A DNA stretch of 64,000 bases from Calothrix membranacea FACHB-236 (GCF_014696315.1 NZ_JACJPX010000008.1:113849-177848), one strand, 5' to 3'; positions 7,654 through 17,166 are shown, counted from the stretch's first letter. Program-made: numbers and translations. Notes: generated by a model not told the origin, from the letters alone.

Positions 7654-10600
7654 CGTTTTTCTTAGCTCCTAAACTTTTTAAAGTTTTTATTTGTGCGGCG
7701 GTGAGATTAACCACATCTGTTATATCCATACCTTCGTAAAGTCGGGGAGATTTCAGTGATTTCCTCAGTTCTCCTGTTTCTGTATGCCAAAGCATAATCG
7801 TGCCATCTTCACTACTACTGGCCAGAGTTTGACCATCAGCACTAAAGACCACAGACCAGATTCTTTCTTGATGTCCGCTCAAAGTTAGGTAGAGTTGAGC
7901 GGTTTTGATATCCCAAATTTCCACAATGGGGTTTCCCCCGGCGCTGGCGACAAAACGACCTTGGGGGCTAAAAGCTACAGTCCGCACCCATCCAGTTTTT
8001 CCTTCTAAGGTTTGGATACATTTACCTGTAGCTACATCCCAGAGCTTAACAGTGTTGTCTTCGCTACCACTCACCAGGGTATTACCATCGGGGCTAAAAC
8101 GTACAGACCGCACCCATCCACGGTGACCATAAAGAGTTTGCAGGCATTTACCTGTCTCTACATCCCAAAATTTGATTGTGCAGTCTTCACTACCACTAGC
8201 CAAAATGCTGCTATCTGGACTAAAAGTTACAGACCAGAGCCAGTTTTTATGATTATCTTGGGTTTGGCGATATTCACCTGTATGGATATTCCATATTCTT
8301 AATATTTTGTCATCGCCACCACTGGCTAAATAACGATTATTGGGACTAAAAGCAACAGTTAGAACCCGGTCAAAATGATCTACAAAAGTTTTGCGATGTT
8401 GACCAGTTTCAACATCCCATAATCTAATAGTTCGGTCGTCGCTACCACTGGCAATTAAACTACTATCAGGACTTAAAGCAACGGCACGAATTCTATTAGT
8501 ATGTCCTGCTAAAGATTTAGCTTCCTCAGTATCTAAATTCCAAAGTTTAATGGTTTTATCATCGTTCCCACTAATTAAGATGTTACTACTGAGATGAAAA
8601 ACTAAAGACCAAGCCCAATCTGTGTAACCTTGAAGAGTTTTTAGGCATTCACCTGTATGAGCATCCCAAAGTTTAACAGTTTTATCATCGCTACTGCTAA
8701 TTAAGGTTTTCCCTTCAGGATCTGTAAAAGTTACAGACCAAACTTTCTCTGTATGTTCTGATAAAATTCGGTGGCGTTTGTTGGCATCAATATCCCACAA
8801 AATTACTTTATGGTCTTCACTGGCGCTAGCCAAAATGCGAGAATTTGCTGCTGGGCTAAAAGCTAGCGATCGCACTCTTTCGGTATGTCCTGATAACGTT
8901 TTCAGATAGTTACCGCTATCAACATCCCAAAGTCTAATTGTGTGGTCATCACTACCACTAGCTAAAATCTTACCATCAGCACTAAAGGCAACTGTACGTA
9001 CCCGTGCTGTATGGTGTCCTTCCAGAGTTCTGATGTAATTACCTGTCTGTGCATCCCACAAAATTACTGTCCTGTCACTACTACCACTGGCTAAAATTTT
9101 GCCATCAGAACTAAAAGCCACTCCCCTTACCCAATGAGTATGTTTTTCTAGAATTTTCCAGCATTCACCAGTATGGATATCCCAGAGTCTGACAGTTTTA
9201 TCTTCGCTACTACTAGCTACAGTTTTACCATCTGGGCTAAATGCTACAGACCAGACTCTTTGATCATGTCCTTCTAATTTTTTCAAAAATTGTCCAGTTT
9301 GGGTATTCCATAATTTGACAGTTTTATCATCACTAGCACTCGCTAAAATTTCTCCATCAGGACTAAAAGCTACTGATCTAATCCAATTTGTATGACCTTC
9401 TAAAGTTAGCAATTGATGACCATTAGCATCTCTAAGACGAATTTTACTTTTAGTATCACCCAAAGCAATAATTGCTTTTTTGGGGTTATAGGCTACTGCC
9501 AAAACAATGCCAAAAGCTTCAGTAAATCGAGATTTATTTAAATCTGCACCAATAAATTTCACATTCCGTAAATCTGCACCCCGGAGATATGCTTGCCATA
9601 CAGTTAAATGTGATAGATCTAGTCCAGATAAGTTGTAGTTGTAATAAATTAATAAATTCAAGATATTACCCACAGCATATCCTTTGGGTAAATCTCTAAT
9701 TGTTTTATTGTCTTTATTGATTAATTTAACTAATTGCTGCTTAATATTATTAATATTTTTGGCAATGGGTTTGAGAATTAATTGGGTTTGGCAATTTCTG
9801 ACATAATCTTTAGCAGTAGCCTTAATTAAAGCATACTGATTAAAAATGTGAAATTTGCCTGAGTTTAGCTCAGCACTCACATAGCGGATGAGAATCCCAG
9901 TCATAAATTCCATCACGACATTTTGCAACGTGAATTTGCCATCAATCGCTTCGATGAGTGATGAGCGTTTCAGTTTTTCTAAGGCATTAATTACATCAAT
10001 ATATATTGGTTTCTCAGCAAGATCGTCAAATAACTCATTCACTGACACTGGTTCACGATTAATTGCCAACCAGTACATAATTTCTTGTTCTAATGCCGAT
10101 AAGTGATTAAATTGCTTATCTAATAAGCTTTCTATACCTACAAAAGGAGTCAGGGCAATTTCTTGGGATAAAAATTCCGAAATATTTCCGCTAAATAAAT
10201 CTTGAATAAACGTAGAGACTATTTTTAAGGCTAAAGGATTACCACTGTATAGTCCGATTAATTGCTGCATTTCTTCATCTGAACCGAAAAGTCTTTTATC
10301 TGCCAGGACTTTGATAGCTTCTTGATTTTCCAAGCCATGCAGCAATAAAGAACGAATTGGTAAATGCTCACCTTCTTGCACCGCAATTTCTTGAGGTTTA
10401 ATACGACTTGTGATCAATAAACAACTTTGATGCTGTAATTCACCAATACGCTGAATTAAAATACTATATTCTTGATATTCATCACGATACTGTTCTTGCA
10501 TACCATCAGCAAGAATTGATTCAAAATTATCTAATATTAATAAACAACGGCAAGAGCGAAAACGTTCAATCAGACAGGCGATTTTTTCATGAACATCGCC

Positions 10601-11164
10601 TGTATTATTAATTTCTTCTTGATTTGATAAGAATTTAATGATGCTATCAAGTAATGTACTCAGCTGGGGTGTCTCTCGCAGACTACGCCAGATAATATAA
10701 TCAAACTCTGGCTTGAGTGTTTGGGCTAATCTCACAGATAAAGCAGTTTTTCCCAGTCCACCCATTCCCAGCAATGCAATCATACGACAATGCTCGTTCA
10801 CGATCCATTGCGTCAGAGTATCTAATTCCTGAGTGCGTCCGTAAAATGTGACAGTATCCGGTGCTTCTCCTAAATCCTGTTTACTTTCGGCGTTCGTTGT
10901 TTGGGCCGCTGGTATGATCTTGCTGGAAGATTCACTGATAAATTCTGGTTTGTATTTAGCAAACAAAGTGACTAACTCAGATTTTTTACTGACATCAAAC
11001 GCTCGGTAGAGCCTTTCTAAGTATTTTCTGACGGTTGCTGGTTTAATGTTGAGTACTTGGGCGATCGCATCGTCGTCTAACTCCCCAGCCAAAACTAAAC
11101 GCAATACCTCTTGGCGGCGTGGTGTTAGTTTCAAGAAGGTTTCGTTCAACTGTTGTTGATTCAT
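7646..11164 (-). CDS. STAND regulator: LuxR-type HTH, NB-ARC ATPase, 14 WD40 repeats
   Basis: About 1172 residues from the ATG at 11164. N-terminal helix-turn-helix of GerE/LuxR type (LTPRRQEVLRLVLAGELDDD, then IKPATVRKYLERLYRAF), then an NB-ARC NTPase with Walker A GMGGLGKTALSVRLA, Walker B CLLILDNFESI and ITSRIKPQE as sensor. A short pentapeptide-like stretch (LRGADLRNVKFIGADLNKSRF) precedes 14 WD40 units (LWD-x-x-TG...GH), enough for two seven-bladed propellers. STAND proteins oligomerise on ligand binding; with the HTH this one may act as a ligand-switched DNA binder. A GTG in frame at 11239 would add 25 residues, but it lies inside a palindrome at 11232-11247 and neither start has a good ribosome site, so I prefer the ATG. 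Confidence 0.85.
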   Translation of the reverse strand: MNQQQLNETFLKLTPRRQEVLRLVLAGELDDDAIAQVLNIKPATVRKYLERLYRAFDVSKKSELVTLFAKYKPEFISESSSKIIPAAQTTNAESKQDLGEAPDTVTFYGRTQELDTLTQWIVNEHCRMIALLGMGGLGKTALSVRLAQTLKPEFDYIIWRSLRETPQLSTLLDSIIKFLSNQEEINNTGDVHEKIACLIERFRSCRCLLILDNFESILADGMQEQYRDEYQEYSILIQRIGELQHQSCLLITSRIKPQEIAVQEGEHLPIRSLLLHGLENQEAIKVLADKRLFGSDEEMQQLIGLYSGNPLALKIVSTFIQDLFSGNISEFLSQEIALTPFVGIESLLDKQFNHLSALEQEIMYWLAINREPVSVNELFDDLAEKPIYIDVINALEKLKRSSLIEAIDGKFTLQNVVMEFMTGILIRYVSAELNSGKFHIFNQYALIKATAKDYVRNCQTQLILKPIAKNINNIKQQLVKLINKDNKTIRDLPKGYAVGNILNLLIYYNYNLSGLDLSHLTVWQAYLRGADLRNVKFIGADLNKSRFTEAFGIVLAVAYNPKKAIIALGDTKSKIRLRDANGHQLLTLEGHTNWIRSVAFSPDGEILASASDDKTVKLWNTQTGQFLKKLEGHDQRVWSVAFSPDGKTVASSSEDKTVRLWDIHTGECWKILEKHTHWVRGVAFSSDGKILASGSSDRTVILWDAQTGNYIRTLEGHHTARVRTVAFSADGKILASGSDDHTIRLWDVDSGNYLKTLSGHTERVRSLAFSPAANSRILASASEDHKVILWDIDANKRHRILSEHTEKVWSVTFTDPEGKTLISSSDDKTVKLWDAHTGECLKTLQGYTDWAWSLVFHLSSNILISGNDDKTIKLWNLDTEEAKSLAGHTNRIRAVALSPDSSLIASGSDDRTIRLWDVETGQHRKTFVDHFDRVLTVAFSPNNRYLASGGDDKILRIWNIHTGEYRQTQDNHKNWLWSVTFSPDSSILASGSEDCTIKFWDVETGKCLQTLYGHRGWVRSVRFSPDGNTLVSGSEDNTVKLWDVATGKCIQTLEGKTGWVRTVAFSPQGRFVASAGGNPIVEIWDIKTAQLYLTLSGHQERIWSVVFSADGQTLASSSEDGTIMLWHTETGELRKSLKSPRLYEGMDITDVVNLTAAQIKTLKSLGAKKNDE

Positions 11165-11231
11165 CTGGTTTGTGGCTATCCACCCAACATAGGATTTAGT
11201 GACTGAGAATAGCTTACCGCTTAAAACAACT

Positions 11232-11247
11232 TGTGACACCTGTCACT
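11232..11247 (-). promoter_or_regulatory. CRP-like palindrome upstream of the STAND gene
   Basis: TGTGACACCTGTCACT fits TGTGA-N6-TCACA with one end mismatch, the consensus of cyanobacterial cAMP receptor proteins. It is centred about 75 bases before the preferred ATG (11164). Further half-sites (TGTCACA near 11359, GTGACAG near 11466) lie in the same intergenic region. The sequence match is visible; binding is inference. Confidence 0.4.
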
Positions 11248-11553
11248 TGTACGAGAATCTTGATTTTTCTTTTTTGATACTAAATTACTTAAGCATAAAT
11301 CAGGAGATTTTCAGTAAAATTTCCATGAAGATCCTACTTGACAGCATTCAAAGACACATGAGATGATTGTCACACAATACGACACTTAGTCGTCAGGAAA
11401 AGATAATTAAGTTTTTTCCGCACAGTTACGTAAAGCAAATACCCCGGCAGATTCTCACTCACAAAAGTGACAGCCTTCTTTAATTGAACGCTTGACACAT
11501 TTTTAATTTCTGATTGAGGGTCTAGCACTGGTTTACCATTAAGGTTCCATACT

Positions 11554-11841
11554 ATGCCCGGAGAAACTAGCCAAGCGAACGAAGTTGACAAAATGGTGAC
11601 TCGACTGCTGGTAATTCTTCTAAGTTGTTGGCATGAAACTGGCTTTGGTCACATAGAAATCAAAAGTGAACGAATTAAGCGTGACCTCATAGCCGTGACG
11701 ATCATGGGTTCTACTCATTATCGGTATGTCATCAGTAAGGAAGATTTACAAAGTTGGTGGGTTGAGGAGGAAGAAGCGAGTCACAGCACAACTGAATACG
11801 AAATATCTAAACAATTGAATAACTACTCCAAAACTGAATAA
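11554..11841 (+). CDS. Small hypothetical protein, acidic C-terminus
   Basis: 95 residues from the first ATG; a second in-frame ATG at 11593 would give 82. The middle (HETGFGHIEIKSERIKRDLIAVTIMGSTHYRYVISKEDL) reads like alternating beta strands of a small globular domain, and the tail is Glu-rich (VEEEEASHS). I do not recognise the family. It is divergent from the STAND gene and is the first of several small plus-strand genes here. The overlapping reading frame on the other strand (11370-11591) looks like a shadow. Confidence 0.5.
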   Translation: MPGETSQANEVDKMVTRLLVILLSCWHETGFGHIEIKSERIKRDLIAVTIMGSTHYRYVISKEDLQSWWVEEEEASHSTTEYEISKQLNNYSKTE

Positions 11842-12041
11842 GTATATATCTTTCCTCAAAAATAGGCATAGTTGTGATGACTAGCCAAGGGAAAGATGAA
11901 ACAACTCAGAATTTTTCAATCCTTAGCCCTGATAAATTGTGATTTTTTACAAGGCAGGAAAAGTTAGTTAATTAGCTTTTTCTGTCTAATTTTTTAGGGC
12001 TAAATTCTCTATTAAATCAGTAATTATTTGGAACAAAAACC

Positions 12042-12278
12042 ATGAAAACTCAACAGGAAAACAATTTCTTATTTCGGTTAGCATCAAGAATTTTGAAATA
12101 CCTCCTCCTGTTTACATCAGGCTTGGCTATAGCCTGTGTAATGTCGATGAGTTTAGGAGCGTCACATATTACTATCATGTTGCTACCCCTGATTGGGCAA
12201 TGGTTAGGCAGATTAGCACTCCTGTTACTCTGCTTGTTCGCCGCAGCAATGATCCTAGAGTCTGTAGTGCAAAAATAA
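12042..12278 (+). CDS. Small two-helix membrane protein
   Basis: 78 residues with two clear hydrophobic segments: about 18-41 (YLLLFTSGLAIACVMSMSLGA) and 44-72 (ITIMLLPLIGQWLGRLALLLLCLFAAAMIL), separated by a His-containing turn. The N-terminus is basic and polar (MKTQQENN). No family recognised. Lies between the hypothetical gene at 11554 and the TRADD-N-like 2TM gene at 12508 on the same strand; the group could be one transcript. Confidence 0.55.
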   Translation: MKTQQENNFLFRLASRILKYLLLFTSGLAIACVMSMSLGASHITIMLLPLIGQWLGRLALLLLCLFAAAMILESVVQK

Positions 12279-12326
12279 GCTAACGGATATCTAGATTTGA
12301 CTGTCATTTTTAGTGCGGAAATAAAT

Positions 12327-12521
12327 ATGCTTTCCTCCCCAAGAAATTTATTTAATACCAAGGAGGAAAGCATTATTACTCCAGCTTGTTACCAGCAGCA
12401 ACAATATTTTTCTGACGCTACCCGCTTGGTTCTCTCACCTCCCAAACAGGTAGCGATCGCAGTTACACAACTCTTAGCAAGTCGTATACCACTCTTACTT
12501 TTAGTCTATGACAAACATTAA
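12327..12521 (+). CDS. Doubtful small ORF
   Basis: From the ATG at 12327 this would encode 64 residues, ending LLASRIPLLLLVYDKH and overlapping the next gene by 14 bases. The composition is unremarkable, there is no good ribosome site and no family is recognised. It fills an otherwise empty 230-base gap between two small membrane protein genes. Listed only for completeness; may be noncoding. Confidence 0.22.
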   Translation: MLSSPRNLFNTKEESIITPACYQQQQYFSDATRLVLSPPKQVAIAVTQLLASRIPLLLLVYDKH

Positions 12522-12861
12522 CCCAAAAATCAATTCTCGCAAAAATAATTCTCGCTCCAATGCTCAAAAAGCCAATTGCTACGAAGAGATGGAATGGAAA
12601 ACCTATGATGAGCATTGTTACCAAGCTCGTTTAAGCTACACTTTAGCTTGTATTGCGATCGCAGCTTCCATTGCGATGAGTTTATTAGCTGGCTTCCTGA
12701 TACTATTTAACAACGCAACTCAGGCAAATGTGACAGCTGTCACAGGATTAATTTCTACTGGACTGTACATTCCCTTATCTAGGGATGCAAACAAAAAAAT
12801 TGAGCGACTGACAAAACTTACTAAAGACTACAGGTTACTACACGCCTCAGATGAAATATAG
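12508..12861 (+). CDS. Small membrane protein resembling the cyanobacterial TRADD-N-associated 2TM domain
   Basis: 117 residues. After a polar N-terminus comes YDEHCYQARLSYTLACIAIAAS, a first membrane helix (about 47-69), a short Asn-rich turn, a second helix containing GLISTGLYIPLSR (about 78-93), and a basic exit segment (DANKKIERLTKLTKDYRLL). This order, a short amphipathic Y-x-x-R-L helix, two TM helices and a charged coiled tail, is that of the 2TM domain described with TRADD-N and conflict-system STAND proteins in cyanobacteria. Such domains are proposed membrane effectors or anchors in immunity. It is near a STAND ATPase, which fits, but no TRADD-N domain is visible in the window. Confidence 0.55.
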   Translation: MTNINPKINSRKNNSRSNAQKANCYEEMEWKTYDEHCYQARLSYTLACIAIAASIAMSLLAGFLILFNNATQANVTAVTGLISTGLYIPLSRDANKKIERLTKLTKDYRLLHASDEI

Positions 12862-12946
12862 CTTAGAACTTGGCGTTACTGAAGATGAGGCTGATCGGTT
12901 AATACGCCTAAAAGTTGCAGTAATTTTCATCAATGCAGTCGCAGCT

Positions 12947-12992
12947 AAAAAGTCCAGAGTCAAAAGTTACGATTGACTTTGGACTTTTGCTT
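12947..12992 (+). terminator. Strong Rho-independent-type terminator
   Basis: AAAAGTCCAGAGTCAA and TTGACTTTGGACTTTT form a 16-bp stem with one mismatch around a 10-base loop, followed by GCTTTTAAATA. It sits about 85 bases after the 2TM gene and would end that transcript ahead of nifJ. Confidence 0.7.
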
Positions 12993-13523
12993 TTAAATAA
13001 TACTTACAAGTAATTAAACATTCAATCGACAAATATGAGATTGCTATAAAATGTACAAAAAATTTTTATTTTTTTAGGTAAGACAGCAAAAATTTTTAGA
13101 TATTTAATTCTCGAACCTCTACCCCCAAAACATTCATCTTTCGCCTGAAATGCATAGCCTAGAGGTTAAGTTTATATTGAGTACAAAATTAATATATATA
13201 AATATATATAGAAACCTTATGAGATAATCATAGGAAATTAGAGATAAATATAGAGCTAAAATCTGCCCACAAATTGTAATTTTAACTTGAGCAGAAGACA
13301 GTTCTTTAAAAGAGAATATTGAGAAATACTATTGCCTGGGATTGGCTCACTCTAATTTATCTATTCATACATTCCCTAATTTTTAGTAGCAGGCAGTTAT
13401 AAATAAAACCTAGTTGGCAATGACTGGAAAAAAGAGTCCAAATTATGGACTCTTGACGTTTATTTATGCCCCTCTACTGAGCAATGTGGCTATTTTCGCA
13501 TCTGGCTGACAAGGCAGGAGTAA
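12993..13523. other. AT-rich leader of nifJ with a ribosome binding site
   Basis: The 530 bases contain no gene. There is a strongly AT-rich core around 13185-13215 (runs of TATATA) which could hold the promoter. AGGAG at 13516-13520 lies 3 bases before the first ATG (13524) and 6 before the second (13527), so the second ATG is better placed. I saw no convincing NtcA box. Confidence 0.5.
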
Positions 13524-16500
13524 ATGATGAACAAAACCTTTGCTACTATTGACGGGAATGAAGCTGTCTCCCGTATTGCTTACAAATTAAATGAAGTAAT
13601 TGCCATTTATCCCATCACCCCCTCCTCAACAATGGGTGAATGGGCGGATGCTTGGGCGGCTGAAAATCGCCCTAACCTCTGGGGTACTGTTCCCAGTGTG
13701 GTGCAGATGCAAAGTGAAGGTGGCGCGGCTGGTGCGGTACATGGGGCGTTGCAAACAGGTTCCCTGAGTACTACTTTCACCGCATCTCAGGGATTATTGT
13801 TGATGATTCCCAATCTCTACAAAATTGCTGGGGAATTAACAAGTACAACAATTCACGTTGCAGCACGTTCTTTAGCGACTCATGCTTTATCTATTTTCGG
13901 CGATCATAGTGATGTGATGGCAGCTCGCGCAACTGGCTTTGCGCTGCTATGTTCGGCTTCGGTGCAGGAAAATCTGGATTTTGCCCTCATCGCCTATGCG
14001 GCGACTTTAGAGGCGCGAGTTCCGTTTATGCACTTCTTCGATGGCTTCCGCACCTCCCATGAAGTGCAGAAAGTGAAACTGCTTGCGGATGATGATTTGC
14101 GATCGCTCATCGATGACAATCTCATATTAGCCCATCGCAGCCGCGCTCTCACCCCCGACCGTCCAGTATTGCGGGGTACAGCCCAAAACCCCGATATCTA
14201 TTTCCAAGCCCGTGAAGGTGCTAACCCTTACTACAGCGCCACCCCCGCCATTGTCCAGCGCTTGATGGATGAATTTGGCGATCGCACTGGCAGGTATTAT
14301 CAAATCTATGAATATCATGGCGCACCGGATGCCGAACGGGTAATTGTAATTATGGGTTCCGGCTGTGAAACCGTCCATGAAACCGTAGATTACCTCAACA
14401 ACCAGGGCGAAAAAGTTGGTGTCGTCAAAGTTAGACTATTCCGCCCCTTTGATGTCGAAAGATTTATCGCAGCATTACCTAATAGTGTAAAAGCGATCGC
14501 CGTCCTCGACCGCACCAAAGAACCAGGTAGCGCCGGCGAACCACTTTATTTAGATATAGTCACCGCCATTCATGAAGGATGGGAAACAGGAAAAGCCTCA
14601 TCTCCCTCATCCCCCTCATCCCCCTCATCCCCCTCATCTCCTAAAATCATCGGTGGTCGCTACGGTTTATCCTCGAAAGAATTTACCCCGGCGATGGTGA
14701 AGGGCGTTTTTGATAACCTGGCTTTACCTACGCCGAAAAATCACTTTACTATTGGGATTAATGATGATGTTAGCCATACATCCCTAAGCTTTGACCCGAA
14801 TTTCTCCACGGAAGCTGATAATGTTGTCCGGGCAATGTTTTACGGCTTAGGTTCTGATGGTACAGTGGGGGCAAACAAAAACTCAATTAAGATTATTGGG
14901 GAAGAAACCGACAACTACGCCCAAGGCTACTTTGTCTACGACTCCAAGAAATCCGGTTCGATGACGGTTTCTCACCTACGCTTCGGCCCGCAACCTATTC
15001 GGTCAACATACCTCATTGACAAAGCCAACTTTATTGGTTGTCACCATTGGGGATTTTTAGAAAACATTGACATTCTCAAAGCAGCGATTCCTGGGGCGAC
15101 TATTTTAGTAAATAGTCCATACGATGCGGATACTATTTGGCAACATTTACCTGTAAAGGTGCAGCAGCAAATTATCGACAAGCACCTGAAGTTATATGTA
15201 ATTAATGCTAACCAAGTAGCCCGGAATAGCGGAATGGGTGGGAGAATTAACACCATTATGCAGGTGTGCTTCTTTGCCTTAGCTAACGTTTTACCACAGG
15301 AAGAAGCAATTACCAAAATTAAGCAAGCGATTGAGAAAACCTACGGTAAAAAAGGCGTAGAAGTTGTGCGGATGAATCTGCAAGCCGTAGATAATACCCT
15401 GGCTAACTTGCATAAGGTAGACATCCCCCAAACAATTCACTATCCCCAATTTCAAAGCGAAAATTCCCCATTACTCGACCAAGCCCCAGAATTTGTCCGG
15501 GAAGTTCTGGGTAAAATTATGGTTTGGGAAGGTGATGATTTACCTGTCAGCACCTTACCTCCTGATGGTACCTTCCCCACAGGTACAACCAAGTGGGAAA
15601 AGCGCAATGTTGCTCAAGAAATTCCGGTTTGGGATGAGGATGTCTGCGTTCAATGTAGTAAATGTGTGATGGTTTGTCCTCACAGCGCCATCCGTGCGAA
15701 AGCTTATCAACCAAGTGAATTGCTGAATGCACCCCCCAGCTTTAAGTCAGTTGATGCGAAAGATAGAGACTTTGCTAATCAGAAATTTACCATTCAGGTA
15801 GCTCCAGAAGATTGTACAGGCTGCGCGATTTGTGTAAATGTCTGCCCAGCCAAAAATAAAACTGAGCCATTGAAAAAAGCCATTAACATGGCAAAGCAGC
15901 TACCTTTGCGGGAACAAGAACGCAAAAACTGGGATTTCTTCTTAAGTTTGCCCAATCCCGACCGCAGACAACTCAAACTCAACCAAATTCGCCAACAACA
16001 ACTGCAAGAACCATTATTTGAATTTTCTGGTGCTTGTGCTGGTTGTGGCGAGACACCCTACTTAAAATTATTAACCCAATTGTTTGGCGATCGCTCAGTC
16101 ATTGCCAATGCAACTGGTTGTTCTTCTATCTACGGCGGAAATTTACCCACAACCCCTTGGACAACTAACGCTGAAGGTAGAGGCCCAGCTTGGTCGAATA
16201 GCTTATTTGAAGATAACGCTGAGTTTGGTTATGGTTTCCGCCTTTCTTTAGATAAGCAAGCGGAATTTGCTGCGGAATTACTGCAAAAATTCAGCGGTGA
16301 AATCGACGATAATCTGATTAACGCCATCCTCAAAGCCACACAAACCACCGAAGCTGACATTTGGGAACAACGAGAACGAGTAGAGTTGTTGAAGAAACGA
16401 CTAGATGAAATCATCAATTCCTCATCAGACTTCAATCTAAAATCTAAAATCCAAAATCTAAAATCGATTGCAGATTACCTAGTGAGGAAAAGCGTTTGGA

Positions 16501-17129
16501 TTGTCGGCGGTGATGGCTGGGCGTATGATATTGACTTTGGCGGTATCGACCATGTTTTAGCTAGTGGTCGCAATGTGAATATCCTGGTAATGGATACAGA
16601 AGTATATTCCAACACGGGTGGACAATCATCAAAAGCCACCCCAAAAGCCGCCGTCGCCAAATTTGCTGCCAGTGGTAAGCCTGCGCCGAAAAAAGACTTA
16701 GGCTTAATCGCCATGACCTACGGGAATGTCTACGTAGCGAGTGTAGCTTTAGGCGCTAGAGATGAACATACCCTAAGAGCATTTTTAGAAGCCGAAGCCT
16801 TTAACGGCCCATCGTTGATTATTGCTTACAGCCATTGCATCGCTCACGGCATCAACATGACCACAGGCATGAATCACCAAAAATCTTTGATAGAATCTGG
16901 AAGGTGGTTGCTGTATAGGTATAATCCTGAATTGCAGAAACAGGGTAAGAATCCCTTGCAATTGGATATGAAAGCACCAAAGCAATCGGTAGAGCAATCA
17001 ATGTATCAAGAAAATCGCTTCAAAATGCTCACCAAGAGTAAGCCAGAAGTTGCCAAACAATTGCTAGAACAAGCGCAAGCGGAAGTAGATGCGCGTTGGC
17101 AGATGTATCAATATTTGGCAAATAGGTAA
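13524..17129 (+). CDS. nifJ: Pyruvate:ferredoxin (flavodoxin) oxidoreductase
   Basis: 1201 residues, the usual length of single-chain PFOR. It oxidises pyruvate with CoA to acetyl-CoA and CO2 and reduces ferredoxin or flavodoxin. Visible parts: N-terminal pyruvate/TPP domain (YPITPSSTMGEWADAW), two 4Fe-4S motifs near residue 705 (CVQCSKCVMVCP) and 763 (CTGCAICVNVCP), the proximal cluster and TPP domain from about 834 (GACAGCGETPYLKLL) with the TPP signature GGDGWAYDIDFGG near 995 and YSNTGGQSSKATP. Two stretches look inserted: a Ser-Ser-Pro repeat near 358-373 and a LKSKIQN-type heptamer-repeat peptide near 970-981. No nif genes are adjacent, so a fermentation or mixotrophy role is as likely as nitrogen fixation. 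Confidence 0.95.
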   Translation: MMNKTFATIDGNEAVSRIAYKLNEVIAIYPITPSSTMGEWADAWAAENRPNLWGTVPSVVQMQSEGGAAGAVHGALQTGSLSTTFTASQGLLLMIPNLYKIAGELTSTTIHVAARSLATHALSIFGDHSDVMAARATGFALLCSASVQENLDFALIAYAATLEARVPFMHFFDGFRTSHEVQKVKLLADDDLRSLIDDNLILAHRSRALTPDRPVLRGTAQNPDIYFQAREGANPYYSATPAIVQRLMDEFGDRTGRYYQIYEYHGAPDAERVIVIMGSGCETVHETVDYLNNQGEKVGVVKVRLFRPFDVERFIAALPNSVKAIAVLDRTKEPGSAGEPLYLDIVTAIHEGWETGKASSPSSPSSPSSPSSPKIIGGRYGLSSKEFTPAMVKGVFDNLALPTPKNHFTIGINDDVSHTSLSFDPNFSTEADNVVRAMFYGLGSDGTVGANKNSIKIIGEETDNYAQGYFVYDSKKSGSMTVSHLRFGPQPIRSTYLIDKANFIGCHHWGFLENIDILKAAIPGATILVNSPYDADTIWQHLPVKVQQQIIDKHLKLYVINANQVARNSGMGGRINTIMQVCFFALANVLPQEEAITKIKQAIEKTYGKKGVEVVRMNLQAVDNTLANLHKVDIPQTIHYPQFQSENSPLLDQAPEFVREVLGKIMVWEGDDLPVSTLPPDGTFPTGTTKWEKRNVAQEIPVWDEDVCVQCSKCVMVCPHSAIRAKAYQPSELLNAPPSFKSVDAKDRDFANQKFTIQVAPEDCTGCAICVNVCPAKNKTEPLKKAINMAKQLPLREQERKNWDFFLSLPNPDRRQLKLNQIRQQQLQEPLFEFSGACAGCGETPYLKLLTQLFGDRSVIANATGCSSIYGGNLPTTPWTTNAEGRGPAWSNSLFEDNAEFGYGFRLSLDKQAEFAAELLQKFSGEIDDNLINAILKATQTTEADIWEQRERVELLKKRLDEIINSSSDFNLKSKIQNLKSIADYLVRKSVWIVGGDGWAYDIDFGGIDHVLASGRNVNILVMDTEVYSNTGGQSSKATPKAAVAKFAASGKPAPKKDLGLIAMTYGNVYVASVALGARDEHTLRAFLEAEAFNGPSLIIAYSHCIAHGINMTTGMNHQKSLIESGRWLLYRYNPELQKQGKNPLQLDMKAPKQSVEQSMYQENRFKMLTKSKPEVAKQLLEQAQAEVDARWQMYQYLANR

Positions 17130-17166
17130 TGGGTAATTGGTAATCGGTAATTGGAATCTTATTACC

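Noticed and set aside
7905..8302. Plus-strand frames opposite the WD40 repeats
   Set aside because: Shadows of the STAND gene; repeats come from the opposite-strand WD40 units.
11370..11591. Minus-strand 73-residue frame upstream of the STAND gene
   Set aside because: No family, no ribosome site, overlaps the regulatory region and the plus-strand gene at 11554.
12729..12744. Perfect CRP consensus TGTGACAGCTGTCACA
   Set aside because: It lies inside the coding region of the 2TM protein, where it encodes VTAVT, and is not near a downstream promoter; coding coincidence is the simpler reading.
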